DNA from: an uncultured beta proteobacterium
GTDB taxonomy: Bacteria; Pseudomonadota; Gammaproteobacteria; Burkholderiales; Burkholderiaceae
Direction of reading: 5' to 3'
DNA: 17,089 nt
Assembly: GCA_903938955.1 (NCBI GenBank)
Contig: CAJAFJ010000005.1
Span: 1 to 17,089, forward strand
The stretch's first letter is position 1. Each line of letters starts with the position of its first letter. The notes beneath the pieces are model-generated. The model was not told the origin of the DNA and searched no databases. It saw nothing but the letters and a program-made list of their open reading frames with translations. Both the position numbers and the translations under genes were made by a program. Shown here piece after piece: positions 1-8,878 of this stretch.

Positions 1-13
1 CGTAATGACGCAT
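1..13 (-). CDS. Start of an unidentified minus-strand gene, cut by the left edge
   Basis: On the minus strand an ATG (first base at 13) is preceded by a good Shine-Dalgarno AAGGAG (20-24 region) about 5 nt upstream, and it would encode M-R-H-Y before leaving the window. A TATAAT-like -10 box lies further upstream at 98-103. Only four codons are visible, so no product can be named. It follows the symporter gene in the same direction with roughly 110 nt between, so it could be read from its own promoter or by read-through. Confidence 0.4.
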
Positions 14-97
14 TGATACTCCTTGTGGGTGGCCCGAATTTGGACAGAAAAAGCCACTCTCAGCGTCTAATTGAGATGTGGCAAGGCGAAGCCCATG

Positions 98-128
98 ATT
101 ATATGCCATCGCAACCCGCGCCTTGTCA
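98..128 (-). promoter_or_regulatory. Possible promoter for the gene leaving the left edge
   Basis: The minus strand carries a perfect TATAAT at 98-103. The best -35 candidate is TGACAA (123-128), which overlaps the symporter stop codon; the 19-nt spacer is longer than ideal. It precedes the AAGGAG/ATG start at 13. The -10 match is seen directly; activity is inferred. Confidence 0.33.
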
Positions 129-2435
129 CACTGACTGCGGGACTTGCGGCGAGCGGGTTCGCAGACTGACCAGCACCGTGACAACAGTCCCCGCCATCAC
201 ACCAAACACACCCGCCGAAATGGGTTGAATGCCAAACCACAGCCCCGACCCTTCCCAACCCAAAGCAACCCTGACAGGGGCGGCGTTAATCGCCATGTAG
301 AACAGGGTCAGACCGAGACCGGTGACCATGCCGGCAATGGCCGCAGCTTTTGATGTTCTGGGCCAAAAAATACCCAGCACCATGGCGGGCACAAAAGCCG
401 CACCCGCCAGAGAAAATGAAGCGGCCACCAAATAGAGAATGTCGGCGGGACGCTGAGCCGCGACATAAGCCGCCGCCAGCGCTACGACCAACAGCGCAAA
501 CTTGGACAACATGACCCGACGCACCGAATCGTCCTGATCGGCACTGCCTTTGTAGAAGAAGTCGTGCGCCAATGCATTTCCAATCGTGAGCAGCAAGCCA
601 TCGGCGGTTGAAAGCGCCGCCGCCAGGCCACCGGCCGCCACCAGGCCCGACACAACATAGGGCAGACCGCCCAGTTCAGGGGTTGCCAGCATTACGATGT
701 CAGGCCCCATTTTGAGCTCGGCAAATTGAAGAATATTGTCACCATTGATGTCGCTGACCGAGATCAGTGAGGGGTCGACCTTGGCCCACTGCGCGATCCA
801 TGCGGGGAGCAGATCAAAATTCTGACCTACCAGCTGGCTCATGACTTCATATTTAACCAACACGGCCAATGCGGGGGCCGCAACATACAGCAATGCGATA
901 AAGAAAAGCGACCAGGCCACCGAAGTGCGCGCCTCTGCGACCGTTCGGGTGGTATAAAACCGCGTCAAAAGATGGGGCAAACCCGCCGTTCCCACCATCA
1001 AACAAAACATCAACGCCAAAAAATTGCGACGGGAAAGATCGAATTCCTGCACCTCTTCCGCGCTCCCCGTTGGGTTGCCGTCAAACGGCTGCACATGTTG
1101 CGGCATGCCGCCCAGAGGTTTGGCCCGGTCCAGATTCTCCTGCATGGCATGCATCCAGATCTCTCGGGCCGATGCGGCATCTTTCGGCACGGCGGCCAGT
1201 TCACGCCTTACGGCAACAATGGTGGATTCCTCCACGCGGTGCTCATTCAAAAACCGAATTCGATCGCGCAAGGTTTTACGCTCTAGCTCAAGGGCCGCAT
1301 CGACGTTTTGCAGCTTAAGCAAAAATTCGTTGGCGCGGCGTTTGTATTCATTGATCACCTGCAACTCAGCGGGTGAGTGAATCAGTTGCTGCTCCAGTTG
1401 AGTTATCTTTTCCAGCTGCTGGCCATAGACAAATGGCGCCATCGGATTACCCAACTGCTTGTAGGCCAGCCAGGAAACCGGAATCAAAAAAGCCAAAATC
1501 AGCACGACATACTGCGTGACCTGAGTCCAGGTCACGGCCCGCATGCCACCCAGGAACGAGCACACCAACACGCCGCCCAGGCCGAGCAAGATACCAATTT
1601 CAAACTGGACGCCGGTGAGTCGGGAGGTAATCAGTCCAACGCCATAAATCTGCGCCACCACGTAGGTAAAAGAGCAAAGGATGGCGGCAAACGCGGCAAT
1701 CATGCGCGGCCAAAAGCCACCGAAACGAGCGCCAAAATAATCCGGAATGGTGTAAAGCTGCATCCTTCTGAGGTAAGGCGCCACCAGCAAGGCCACCAGA
1801 CAAAACCCCCCTGTCCAGCCCAGCACATAGACCAGACCACCCGGCTGCGAGCCCGAGCCAGAAAAACCATGCAGGTAAAGCCCGCCCGCCAGACTGATGA
1901 AGGACGCGGCACTCATCCAGTCGGCGGCGGTCGCCATGCCGTTGTAAACAGCAGGAATGCTACGCCCGGCCACATAGTATTCAGAGGCATTCGACGTGCG
2001 GCCAAAAATACCGATGACCGCGTACAAAGCCAAGGTCGCCAACAAAAAAATGGACCCGACCCAAGCTTTCTTCATGCCCAAGCGCTCAGCATAGGTCAAG
2101 GCCATCAGAAACAGCAGCAAACACACGACATACACGGCAAATTTCCGGTGCAGTCGTCGCTTGTAAGCGTTGTAGGCGGGGTCAACAGACTCGGCTTCGC
2201 GCTCTCGCCGGTTGGTCACCCAGGCAAATAAAGCCACGATGGCAATAAATACAAACACACTACCCTGGGCGGCAAACCAGTAGCCCAGCGGCCAGTTGCC
2301 CACAATCATCGTCAGGTCGCGGGCGAAGAAGACCACGCCAAACGAAACCAAAAACCAGATCGACAGCAACCAACCGTGCAGGCGAAGGCTGCCTGCCACC
2401 GAGTTGGATGAACCCGCTTGAAATGATGTGGACAT
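126..2435 (-). CDS. Sodium:solute symporter, VC_2705-type, fused to a DUF4212-like N-terminal domain
   Basis: A 769-residue inner-membrane protein of the SSS (TC 2.A.21) superfamily, presumably Na+-coupled uptake of a small organic acid. Residues ~15-80 (GWLLSIWFLVSFG, then PLGYWFAAQGS) resemble the separate small DUF4212 partner found next to VC_2705-type symporters; here it is on the same chain. The SSS core follows (EYYVAGRSIPAVYNGMATAADWMSAASF, about 152-179; ALSTADGLLL, about 607-616, the likely Na+-site helix). Two inserts stand out: a charged, probably coiled-coil segment at ~340-440, and an EF-hand-like loop at 562-573 (D562, N564, D566, E573). GTG at 2438 directly precedes the chosen ATG; an in-frame stop lies just upstream and no good Shine-Dalgarno is visible. 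It starts about 45 nt after ppsA and may be co-transcribed with it, suggesting import of gluconeogenic acids. The substrate is unknown. Confidence 0.85.
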   Translation of the reverse strand: MSTSFQAGSSNSVAGSLRLHGWLLSIWFLVSFGVVFFARDLTMIVGNWPLGYWFAAQGSVFVFIAIVALFAWVTNRREREAESVDPAYNAYKRRLHRKFAVYVVCLLLFLMALTYAERLGMKKAWVGSIFLLATLALYAVIGIFGRTSNASEYYVAGRSIPAVYNGMATAADWMSAASFISLAGGLYLHGFSGSGSQPGGLVYVLGWTGGFCLVALLVAPYLRRMQLYTIPDYFGARFGGFWPRMIAAFAAILCSFTYVVAQIYGVGLITSRLTGVQFEIGILLGLGGVLVCSFLGGMRAVTWTQVTQYVVLILAFLIPVSWLAYKQLGNPMAPFVYGQQLEKITQLEQQLIHSPAELQVINEYKRRANEFLLKLQNVDAALELERKTLRDRIRFLNEHRVEESTIVAVRRELAAVPKDAASAREIWMHAMQENLDRAKPLGGMPQHVQPFDGNPTGSAEEVQEFDLSRRNFLALMFCLMVGTAGLPHLLTRFYTTRTVAEARTSVAWSLFFIALLYVAAPALAVLVKYEVMSQLVGQNFDLLPAWIAQWAKVDPSLISVSDINGDNILQFAELKMGPDIVMLATPELGGLPYVVSGLVAAGGLAAALSTADGLLLTIGNALAHDFFYKGSADQDDSVRRVMLSKFALLVVALAAAYVAAQRPADILYLVAASFSLAGAAFVPAMVLGIFWPRTSKAAAIAGMVTGLGLTLFYMAINAAPVRVALGWEGSGLWFGIQPISAGVFGVMAGTVVTVLVSLRTRSPQVPQSV

Positions 2436-2480
2436 CACACGATCATGTCATCGCGTGACGCCAGAAACCATAGGTGTTTT

Positions 2481-4874
<2,394 letters not shown>

Positions 4875-5015
4875 GAGAGAAGCTCCAGAAGTTAAAAACG
4901 GTTCAAGGCTTTTCGCCGTGCATTCTGGTGCAATGGCGACGCCCTAGCGCTTGGACTGATCTTTGTTGTTGCTTTTTTGAATCCAGTCCATCGCATCAAA
5001 AATGGGGTTGGATGC

Positions 5016-5025
5016 ACAATATTGT
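5016..5025. promoter_or_regulatory. Palindrome in the ppsA/ppsR divergent intergenic region
   Basis: ACAATATTGT is a perfect 10-bp palindrome in the 220-nt divergent space (4875-5094). It is the only obvious symmetric element there and could be an operator or part of a promoter serving either gene. I found no convincing sigma-70 pair for either direction. Confidence 0.25.
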
Positions 5026-5094
5026 AGGTTGCAAACCGGCCAGCCCTGCCTGGCCTCGTTGCAGAATACTGAAGTCATTCCACCCAACTCCATC

Positions 5095-5916
5095 ATGTCC
5101 AACAGAACTGTATTTTTTATCTCCGACGGCACCGGCATCACGGCTGAAACGTTTGGCAACGCGATTCTTGCCCAGTTTGAAACCAAAATGCGCCATGTCC
5201 GTCTGCCCTTTATGGACACCGTTGACAAGGCCCACCAGGCGGTGCGCCAGATCAACCATGCGGGTCTCGTGGACGGCAAGAAGCCGATTGTGTTTACCAC
5301 CTTGGTCAATATGGAGGTGCTCAAAGTCATCACGGAAGGCTGCCAGGGCCTGTTGCTGGACATGTTTGGCACGTTTGTGCACCCGATTGAAAACGAACTC
5401 AAACTCAAGTCCAACCACCGCATTGGCCGGTTCAGTGATGCCAGCAAGAGCAAGGAATACCAGTCGCGCATTGAAGCCATCAACTTCTCGCTGGCCCATG
5501 ATGACGGGCAGTTGCACCGCGATCTTGAGCAGTCTGATGTGATTCTGGTGGGCGTGAGCCGAAGCGGCAAAACACCCACCTCGCTGTACCTGGCGATGCA
5601 ATACGGGCTCAAAGCCTCAAACTACCCGCTGATTCCCGAAGACTTTGATCGGCAGCATTTACCGCCTGAACTCAAGCATCACAAAAACAAGCTCTTCGGC
5701 CTGACGATTCAACCGGAGCGTCTGAGCGAAATCCGCAATGAACGCCGACCCAACTCCAAGTACGCTTCGCTGGAAAATTGCCGCATGGAAGTCAACGAAG
5801 CCGAGACCATGATGCGCCGCTCGGGCATCCGCTGGCTTTCCACGACCACCAAGTCGATTGAAGAAATCGCCACGACCATCCTGCAGGAAATCAGACCTGA
5901 ACGACTGGACTATTGA
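5095..5916 (+). CDS. ppsR: PEP synthase regulatory protein (bifunctional kinase/pyrophosphorylase, DUF299)
   Basis: A 273-residue cytoplasmic protein of the PpsR/DUF299 family (E. coli homologue 277 aa). In this family it uses ADP to phosphorylate the regulatory Thr of PpsA, inactivating it, and uses phosphate to reverse the modification. The N-terminus ([18 protein letters not shown]) is the family signature and the nucleotide-binding P-loop is [11 protein letters not shown] at ~153-163. The frame is open upstream to an ATG at 5002, but alignment with the known N-terminus favours the ATG at 5095; the additional 31 residues would be unlike the family. The target ppsA lies divergently 220 nt away, the usual arrangement. 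An inverted repeat follows the stop. Confidence 0.94.
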   Translation: MSNRTVFFISDGTGITAETFGNAILAQFETKMRHVRLPFMDTVDKAHQAVRQINHAGLVDGKKPIVFTTLVNMEVLKVITEGCQGLLLDMFGTFVHPIENELKLKSNHRIGRFSDASKSKEYQSRIEAINFSLAHDDGQLHRDLEQSDVILVGVSRSGKTPTSLYLAMQYGLKASNYPLIPEDFDRQHLPPELKHHKNKLFGLTIQPERLSEIRNERRPNSKYASLENCRMEVNEAETMMRRSGIRWLSTTTKSIEEIATTILQEIRPERLDY

Positions 5917-5922
5917 TTCAGA

Positions 5923-5939
5923 TCATGCTTCAAGCATGA
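5923..5939 (+). terminator. Hairpin after ppsR, weak terminator candidate
   Basis: TCATGCT and AGCATGA form a perfect 7-bp inverted repeat around a 3-nt loop, 6 nt after the ppsR stop codon. It is followed only by a broken pyrimidine stretch (ctcttctt) rather than a solid T-run, so intrinsic termination would be weak. It separates ppsR from the Fur-controlled feo promoter. Confidence 0.4.
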
Positions 5940-5957
5940 AGGCAAGCTCTTCTTATT

Positions 5958-5976
5958 GAGAATGATTGTCATTTTG
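5958..5976 (+). promoter_or_regulatory. Fur box upstream of feoA
   Basis: GAGAATGATTGTCATTTTG matches the classical 19-bp Fur consensus GATAATGATAATCATTATC at 14 of 19 positions by direct comparison. It overlaps the -35 element of the feo promoter, so Fur-Fe(II) binding would block RNA polymerase; this is consistent with iron repression of ferrous iron uptake. Confidence 0.8.
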
Positions 5977-5993
5977 TGCGTTTTACCTATACT
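5966..5993 (+). promoter_or_regulatory. Sigma-70 promoter of the feo operon
   Basis: TTGTCA (5966-5971) and TATACT (5988-5993) are separated by 16 nt and lie about 70 nt upstream of feoA. The -35 is inside the Fur box. Confidence 0.65.
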
Positions 5994-6063
5994 GATTTCA
6001 TACTCATTGATGTGTTTTTAAACGTCAATACAAGATCTCAAATTAGTCAAAAACGTCATCGTC

Positions 6064-6363
6064 ATGCCATCGAAACCAGCTTCATCACTTGAATTACCGT
6101 CTTCTGTCAATCACATGCTGGCGCGCAGCAGTGCCGTCGTTCTGGGTTTAAGCCAACCGGTAGGGACCAAGGATGAATTGGGGATCACCCGCCGATTGGC
6201 GGAGCTTGGTTTTCTGCCCGGCGAGAAAGTGACCGTGTTACGGCGTGGACCGGGCGGGCGCGAACCCCTGGCCGTGCAAATTGGCGATACCGTGTTCGCC
6301 CTGCGAAGCATTGAAGCGCAATGCATCCAGGTTGACAGCCTCGCACTGGCAGAGGCCGCATGA
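6064..6363 (+). CDS. feoA: Ferrous iron transport protein A
   Basis: A 99-residue cytoplasmic SH3-like protein of the FeoA family, the small partner needed for full FeoB activity. Diagnostic sequence runs from ~38 to the end: GITRRLAELGFLPGEKVTVLRRGPGG, then a strand with PLAVQIGDTVFALRSIEAQCIQV. The N-terminal ~20 residues are not conserved; a shorter form from the Met at residue 19 cannot be excluded, since neither start has a strong Shine-Dalgarno. Its stop overlaps the feoB start (ATGA at 6360-6363), indicating translational coupling. Expression is expected to be iron-repressed through the Fur box about 90 nt upstream. Confidence 0.93.
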   Translation: MPSKPASSLELPSSVNHMLARSSAVVLGLSQPVGTKDELGITRRLAELGFLPGEKVTVLRRGPGGREPLAVQIGDTVFALRSIEAQCIQVDSLALAEAA

Positions 6364-8291
6364 CCGCCGCCACCCTCACCTCCCGTCAGTCTTACATTGC
6401 GCTGGTGGGCAACCCCAACTGCGGCAAAACGGCCTTGTTCAACCTGCTCACAGGCGCACACCAGAAGGTAGCCAACTACGCCGGGGTGACCGTTGAACGC
6501 AAGCTGGGCACGGCCGAGTTGACGGATGGACACACGCTGACCGTGGTGGACTTGCCTGGCACCTACAGCCTCAACCCCACCACCGCCGACGAGTCGGTGA
6601 CACACGATGTGCTGATGGGTTTGCGCGCTGGCGAAGCCTCGCCGGACGCGATCGTGGCCGTCGTCGATGCCACCAATTTACGCATGAACTTGCGCCTTGT
6701 GCTCCAGCTACGCGAACTGGGCAAACCGATGGTGCTGGCGCTGAACATGATGGACGTGGCGCGCACGCACGGGCTGCAGATTGATGTGCAAAAACTCTCC
6801 GCCGAACTAGGTTTGCCCGTGGTTGAAACGGTTGCGATTGACAACAGCCTGTTTGGCAGCTGGGTGGCCCGCCGCACCGGCCATGCGGTCGAAAACGGAC
6901 GTGAGGCCTTGCTTCAAGCCGCCCAGCAAGCGCTCAATGCACAGGCCAAGGTGACGCCGCAGGGTGAATCCCTGCCGCAGTTGGTGCATGACCCTATTTA
7001 TCTACAGCAACAAGTCAAACGCATTCTGTCCGTGGCGGCCCCTAAAGCACCGCGCATCAAGCGCTTTAACCACCAGATTGATGCCGTGGTGATGCACCCG
7101 GTCTGGGGTCTGGTGCTGTTGTCGGCGTTGTTGATGATGATTTTTCAGGCCGTTTTTTCATGGACCAATGTGCCGATGGACGCCATCAAGGAAGTCATGA
7201 CGGCCGCGGCTGAGCTCATCACCGCGAACATGCCGGAGGGCATGTTGCGCAGCCTGTTGGTAGACGGGGTGGTAGCGGGCCTGGGCGGTGTGGTGGTGTT
7301 TTTGCCGCAAATCCTGATTCTGTTTTTCTTTATCCTGCTGCTCGAAGATTCGGGCTACCTGCCACGCGCTGCCTTTTTGCTGGACAACCTGATGGGCAAG
7401 GTCGGCTTGTCGGGTCGGGCCTTTATTCCGCTCTTGTCCAGCTTTGCCTGTGCCATTCCGGGCATCATGGCCGCCCGCACCATCCCGAACTGGCGCGACC
7501 GGTTGGCCACCATCATGATTGCACCGCTGATGACCTGTTCAGCCCGGTTGCCGCTGTATGCCCTGCTGATCGGTGCCTTCATTCCGGCGCGTGACGTCGG
7601 CATGTTCAACCTGCAGGGGCTGACTTTGTTTGCCTTGTACGTCGCCGGCATTCTGTCGGCCATGGCGGTGGCCTGGGTCTTCAAGCGCACCTGGATGAAA
7701 AGCAGCTACCAGCCGCTGATGCTGGAGCTGCCACCCTACCGCATGCCCAACCTGCGCAACCTGTTGCAGGGACTCTGGCAGCGCGCCGTCATTTTTATGC
7801 AGCGCGTGGGCACCATCATTTTTGCCGTGATGGTGTTGCTCTGGTTCCTGTCCACCTTTCCCGGCCCACCAGACGGCGCCACAGGTGCGGCCATTCAATA
7901 CAGTTTTGCCGGCATGCTGGGCCATACGCTGGAAGTTGTGTTTGCCCCGATTGGGTTCAACTGGCAAATTTCTCTGGCGCTGGTGCCGGGCATGGCCGCG
8001 CGTGAGGTCGCCGTGGGGGCGCTGGCAACCGTTTACTCGCTGTCCGCCACGGGAGAAGAAACCGCGCAGGCCCTGAGCCCGCTCATCGCCCAGGGCTGGT
8101 CGCTGGCCACCGCCTACTCGCTGCTGGCCTGGTATGTCTTTGCGCCGCAATGCATCTCGACCTTGGTGGTGGTGCGGCGTGAAACCAATTCATGGCGCTA
8201 CCCGGCCCTCATGACGGCTTATTTGTTCGCCTTGGCGTATCTGGCGTCGTTCATCACGTTTCGCGTCGTCACGGTGCTCACCCTGGCTTGA
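6360..8291 (+). CDS. feoB: Ferrous iron transport protein B (GTPase permease)
   Basis: A 643-residue inner-membrane Fe(II) transporter. The N-terminal G domain shows G1 GNPNCGKT (17-24), G2 GVTVE (42-46), G3 DLPG (64-67) and G4 NMMD (129-132); a helical linker follows to ~230. The membrane part carries the paired gate motifs: SSFACAIPGIMAAR with a conserved Cys around residue 363, and APLMTCSARLPLYALLIGAFIP shortly after, then repeat-related helices and VPGMAAREVAVGALATVYSL in the second half. It is shorter than E. coli FeoB (773 aa), but the core gates and G motifs are intact, as in other short FeoBs. It overlaps feoA by 4 nt and is followed 5 nt later by a small Cys-rich membrane protein gene. 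The family and function are secure. Confidence 0.97.
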   Translation: MTAATLTSRQSYIALVGNPNCGKTALFNLLTGAHQKVANYAGVTVERKLGTAELTDGHTLTVVDLPGTYSLNPTTADESVTHDVLMGLRAGEASPDAIVAVVDATNLRMNLRLVLQLRELGKPMVLALNMMDVARTHGLQIDVQKLSAELGLPVVETVAIDNSLFGSWVARRTGHAVENGREALLQAAQQALNAQAKVTPQGESLPQLVHDPIYLQQQVKRILSVAAPKAPRIKRFNHQIDAVVMHPVWGLVLLSALLMMIFQAVFSWTNVPMDAIKEVMTAAAELITANMPEGMLRSLLVDGVVAGLGGVVVFLPQILILFFFILLLEDSGYLPRAAFLLDNLMGKVGLSGRAFIPLLSSFACAIPGIMAARTIPNWRDRLATIMIAPLMTCSARLPLYALLIGAFIPARDVGMFNLQGLTLFALYVAGILSAMAVAWVFKRTWMKSSYQPLMLELPPYRMPNLRNLLQGLWQRAVIFMQRVGTIIFAVMVLLWFLSTFPGPPDGATGAAIQYSFAGMLGHTLEVVFAPIGFNWQISLALVPGMAAREVAVGALATVYSLSATGEETAQALSPLIAQGWSLATAYSLLAWYVFAPQCISTLVVVRRETNSWRYPALMTAYLFALAYLASFITFRVVTVLTLA

Positions 8292-8296
8292 ACCGC

Positions 8297-8575
8297 ATGA
8301 ACGCGCATTTTTTGTTTGAGGTTTTTCAATTTCTGGTGGTGACAACGCTGGTGGTGACGGCCAGTGTGTATTGCCTGTTCACGCTGTCGCCCAACATCAT
8401 CAAACAGCCCCTGAAACAAGTCTTGCTGCGCTGCCCGCTACCGGCTTTTATCAAAACCAAATTGCAGCAAACCAGCACTGCGGGTGCCTGTGGCTCGAAC
8501 TGCGGCGGGTGCGCACCCCAATCACCTGGTTTAACCACGGTCCAAGCTGTGAAGTGGCCCCCGCGCAAGCGTTAA
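8297..8575 (+). CDS. Small Cys-rich membrane protein downstream of FeoB (DUF6587/FeoC-position)
   Basis: A 92-residue protein starting 5 nt after the feoB stop. One hydrophobic segment (about residues 5-30, FEVFQFLVVTTLVVTASVYCLF) is followed by a basic stretch and a C-terminal cluster CGSNCGGC (Cys65, 69, 72). This is the layout of small FeoB-associated Cys-rich proteins; DUF6587 is the family I would test first. It sits in the third-gene position that FeoC fills in enterics but shows no winged-helix region. The Cys cluster could bind Fe or a cluster, or act in redox; none is shown. The frame is open upstream into feoB, but the ATG at 8297 gives a sensible topology. There is no clear Shine-Dalgarno, so it is probably translated by coupling to feoB. 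Confidence 0.72.
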   Translation: MNAHFLFEVFQFLVVTTLVVTASVYCLFTLSPNIIKQPLKQVLLRCPLPAFIKTKLQQTSTAGACGSNCGGCAPQSPGLTTVQAVKWPPRKR

Positions 8576-8614
8576 TGACGTCTACAGACCATCCAGAGGT
8601 CCGATGCGACGTCA
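8576..8614 (+). repeat. Nested inverted repeat just after the feo operon
   Basis: TGACGTC (8576-8582) and GACGTCA (8608-8614) are exact reverse complements; nested inside are GACC (8587-8590) and GGTC (8598-8601) around a 7-nt loop. In RNA this folds as an interrupted hairpin beginning at the base after the stop codon. No T-run follows, so it is not a classical terminator; it might protect the feo mRNA 3' end. Confidence 0.45.
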
Positions 8615-8638
8615 CAGACAGTGTGTTAGCGCGGCAAG

Positions 8639-8692
8639 GCGACGCAACCACCTGTCGCGGTGAACCGAACCGGGAATAAGCCCCAGGGGCTT
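8639..8692 (+). repeat. Two further short inverted repeats in the feo/receptor intergenic region
   Basis: GCGAC (8639-8643) pairs with GTCGC (8654-8658), and AAGCCCC (8678-8684) pairs with GGGGCTT (8686-8692), effectively a 5-bp stem with 5-nt loop. Neither is followed by a T-tract. Together with the nested repeat at 8576-8614 they make the first half of this 303-nt gap unusually rich in symmetry. No coding gene is supported here. Confidence 0.35.
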
Positions 8693-8756
8693 GTCGTCCG
8701 CCACGCACGCTGATGGCTAATTTTCAGACTATTTGTGCTGAAAACAACAACTCAAT

Positions 8757-8785
8757 TACAAATGACAATTATTCGCATTTACAAT
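8757..8785 (+). promoter_or_regulatory. Probable promoter of the siderophore receptor cluster
   Basis: A -10 like TACAAT (8780-8785) has TTACAA 17 nt upstream (8757-8762). The -35 is poor, but the Fur-like site lies exactly in the spacer, the usual place for a Fur-blocked promoter. Confidence 0.5.
8763..8777 (+). promoter_or_regulatory. Fur box upstream of the TonB-dependent receptor
   Basis: TGACAATTATTCGCA fits the 7-1-7 Fur pattern TGATAAT-n-ATTATCA at 11 of 14 defined positions. The 19-nt neighbourhood AATGACAATTATTCGCATT differs at one base from the site in front of bfd (16305-16323), supporting a shared regulator. It implies iron-repressed expression of the receptor and the genes read with it. 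Confidence 0.7.
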
Positions 8786-8806
8786 TAAGGCTAACTTAAT
8801 TTAGCC
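8784..8806 (+). repeat. Overlapping inverted repeats in the receptor leader
   Basis: ATTAAG(8784-8789)/CTTAAT(8795-8800) and GGCTAA(8789-8794)/TTAGCC(8801-8806) are two perfect 6-bp inverted repeats that share a central segment, so the leader could form either but not both hairpins. They lie at or just downstream of the predicted transcription start. An operator role or an RNA switch-like role are both guesses. Confidence 0.4.
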
Positions 8807-8878
8807 AGCCAAACCGCGTCAACCCAGATTGTCTGCGGATTCAGCCAGCCAACAACTCTCTGAACCCGGACAGCCGCC

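Noticed and set aside
1377..2231. Long plus-strand open frame (284 codons) opposite the symporter
   Set aside because: It lies entirely antisense to a well-supported gene; the translation is rich in Gln, His and Arg with no recognisable motif, as expected from the shadow of a GC-rich gene.
5002..5094. Longer ppsR start giving 31 additional N-terminal residues
   Set aside because: The family N-terminus begins at the [11 protein letters not shown] region, and the extra residues do not resemble the family; the ATG at 5095 is preferred.
8620..8700. Possible cobalamin or other riboswitch before the receptor gene
   Set aside because: The GC-rich, repeat-containing stretch invited the idea, but I could not find the B12-box or the conserved core order; the Fur site explains regulation better.
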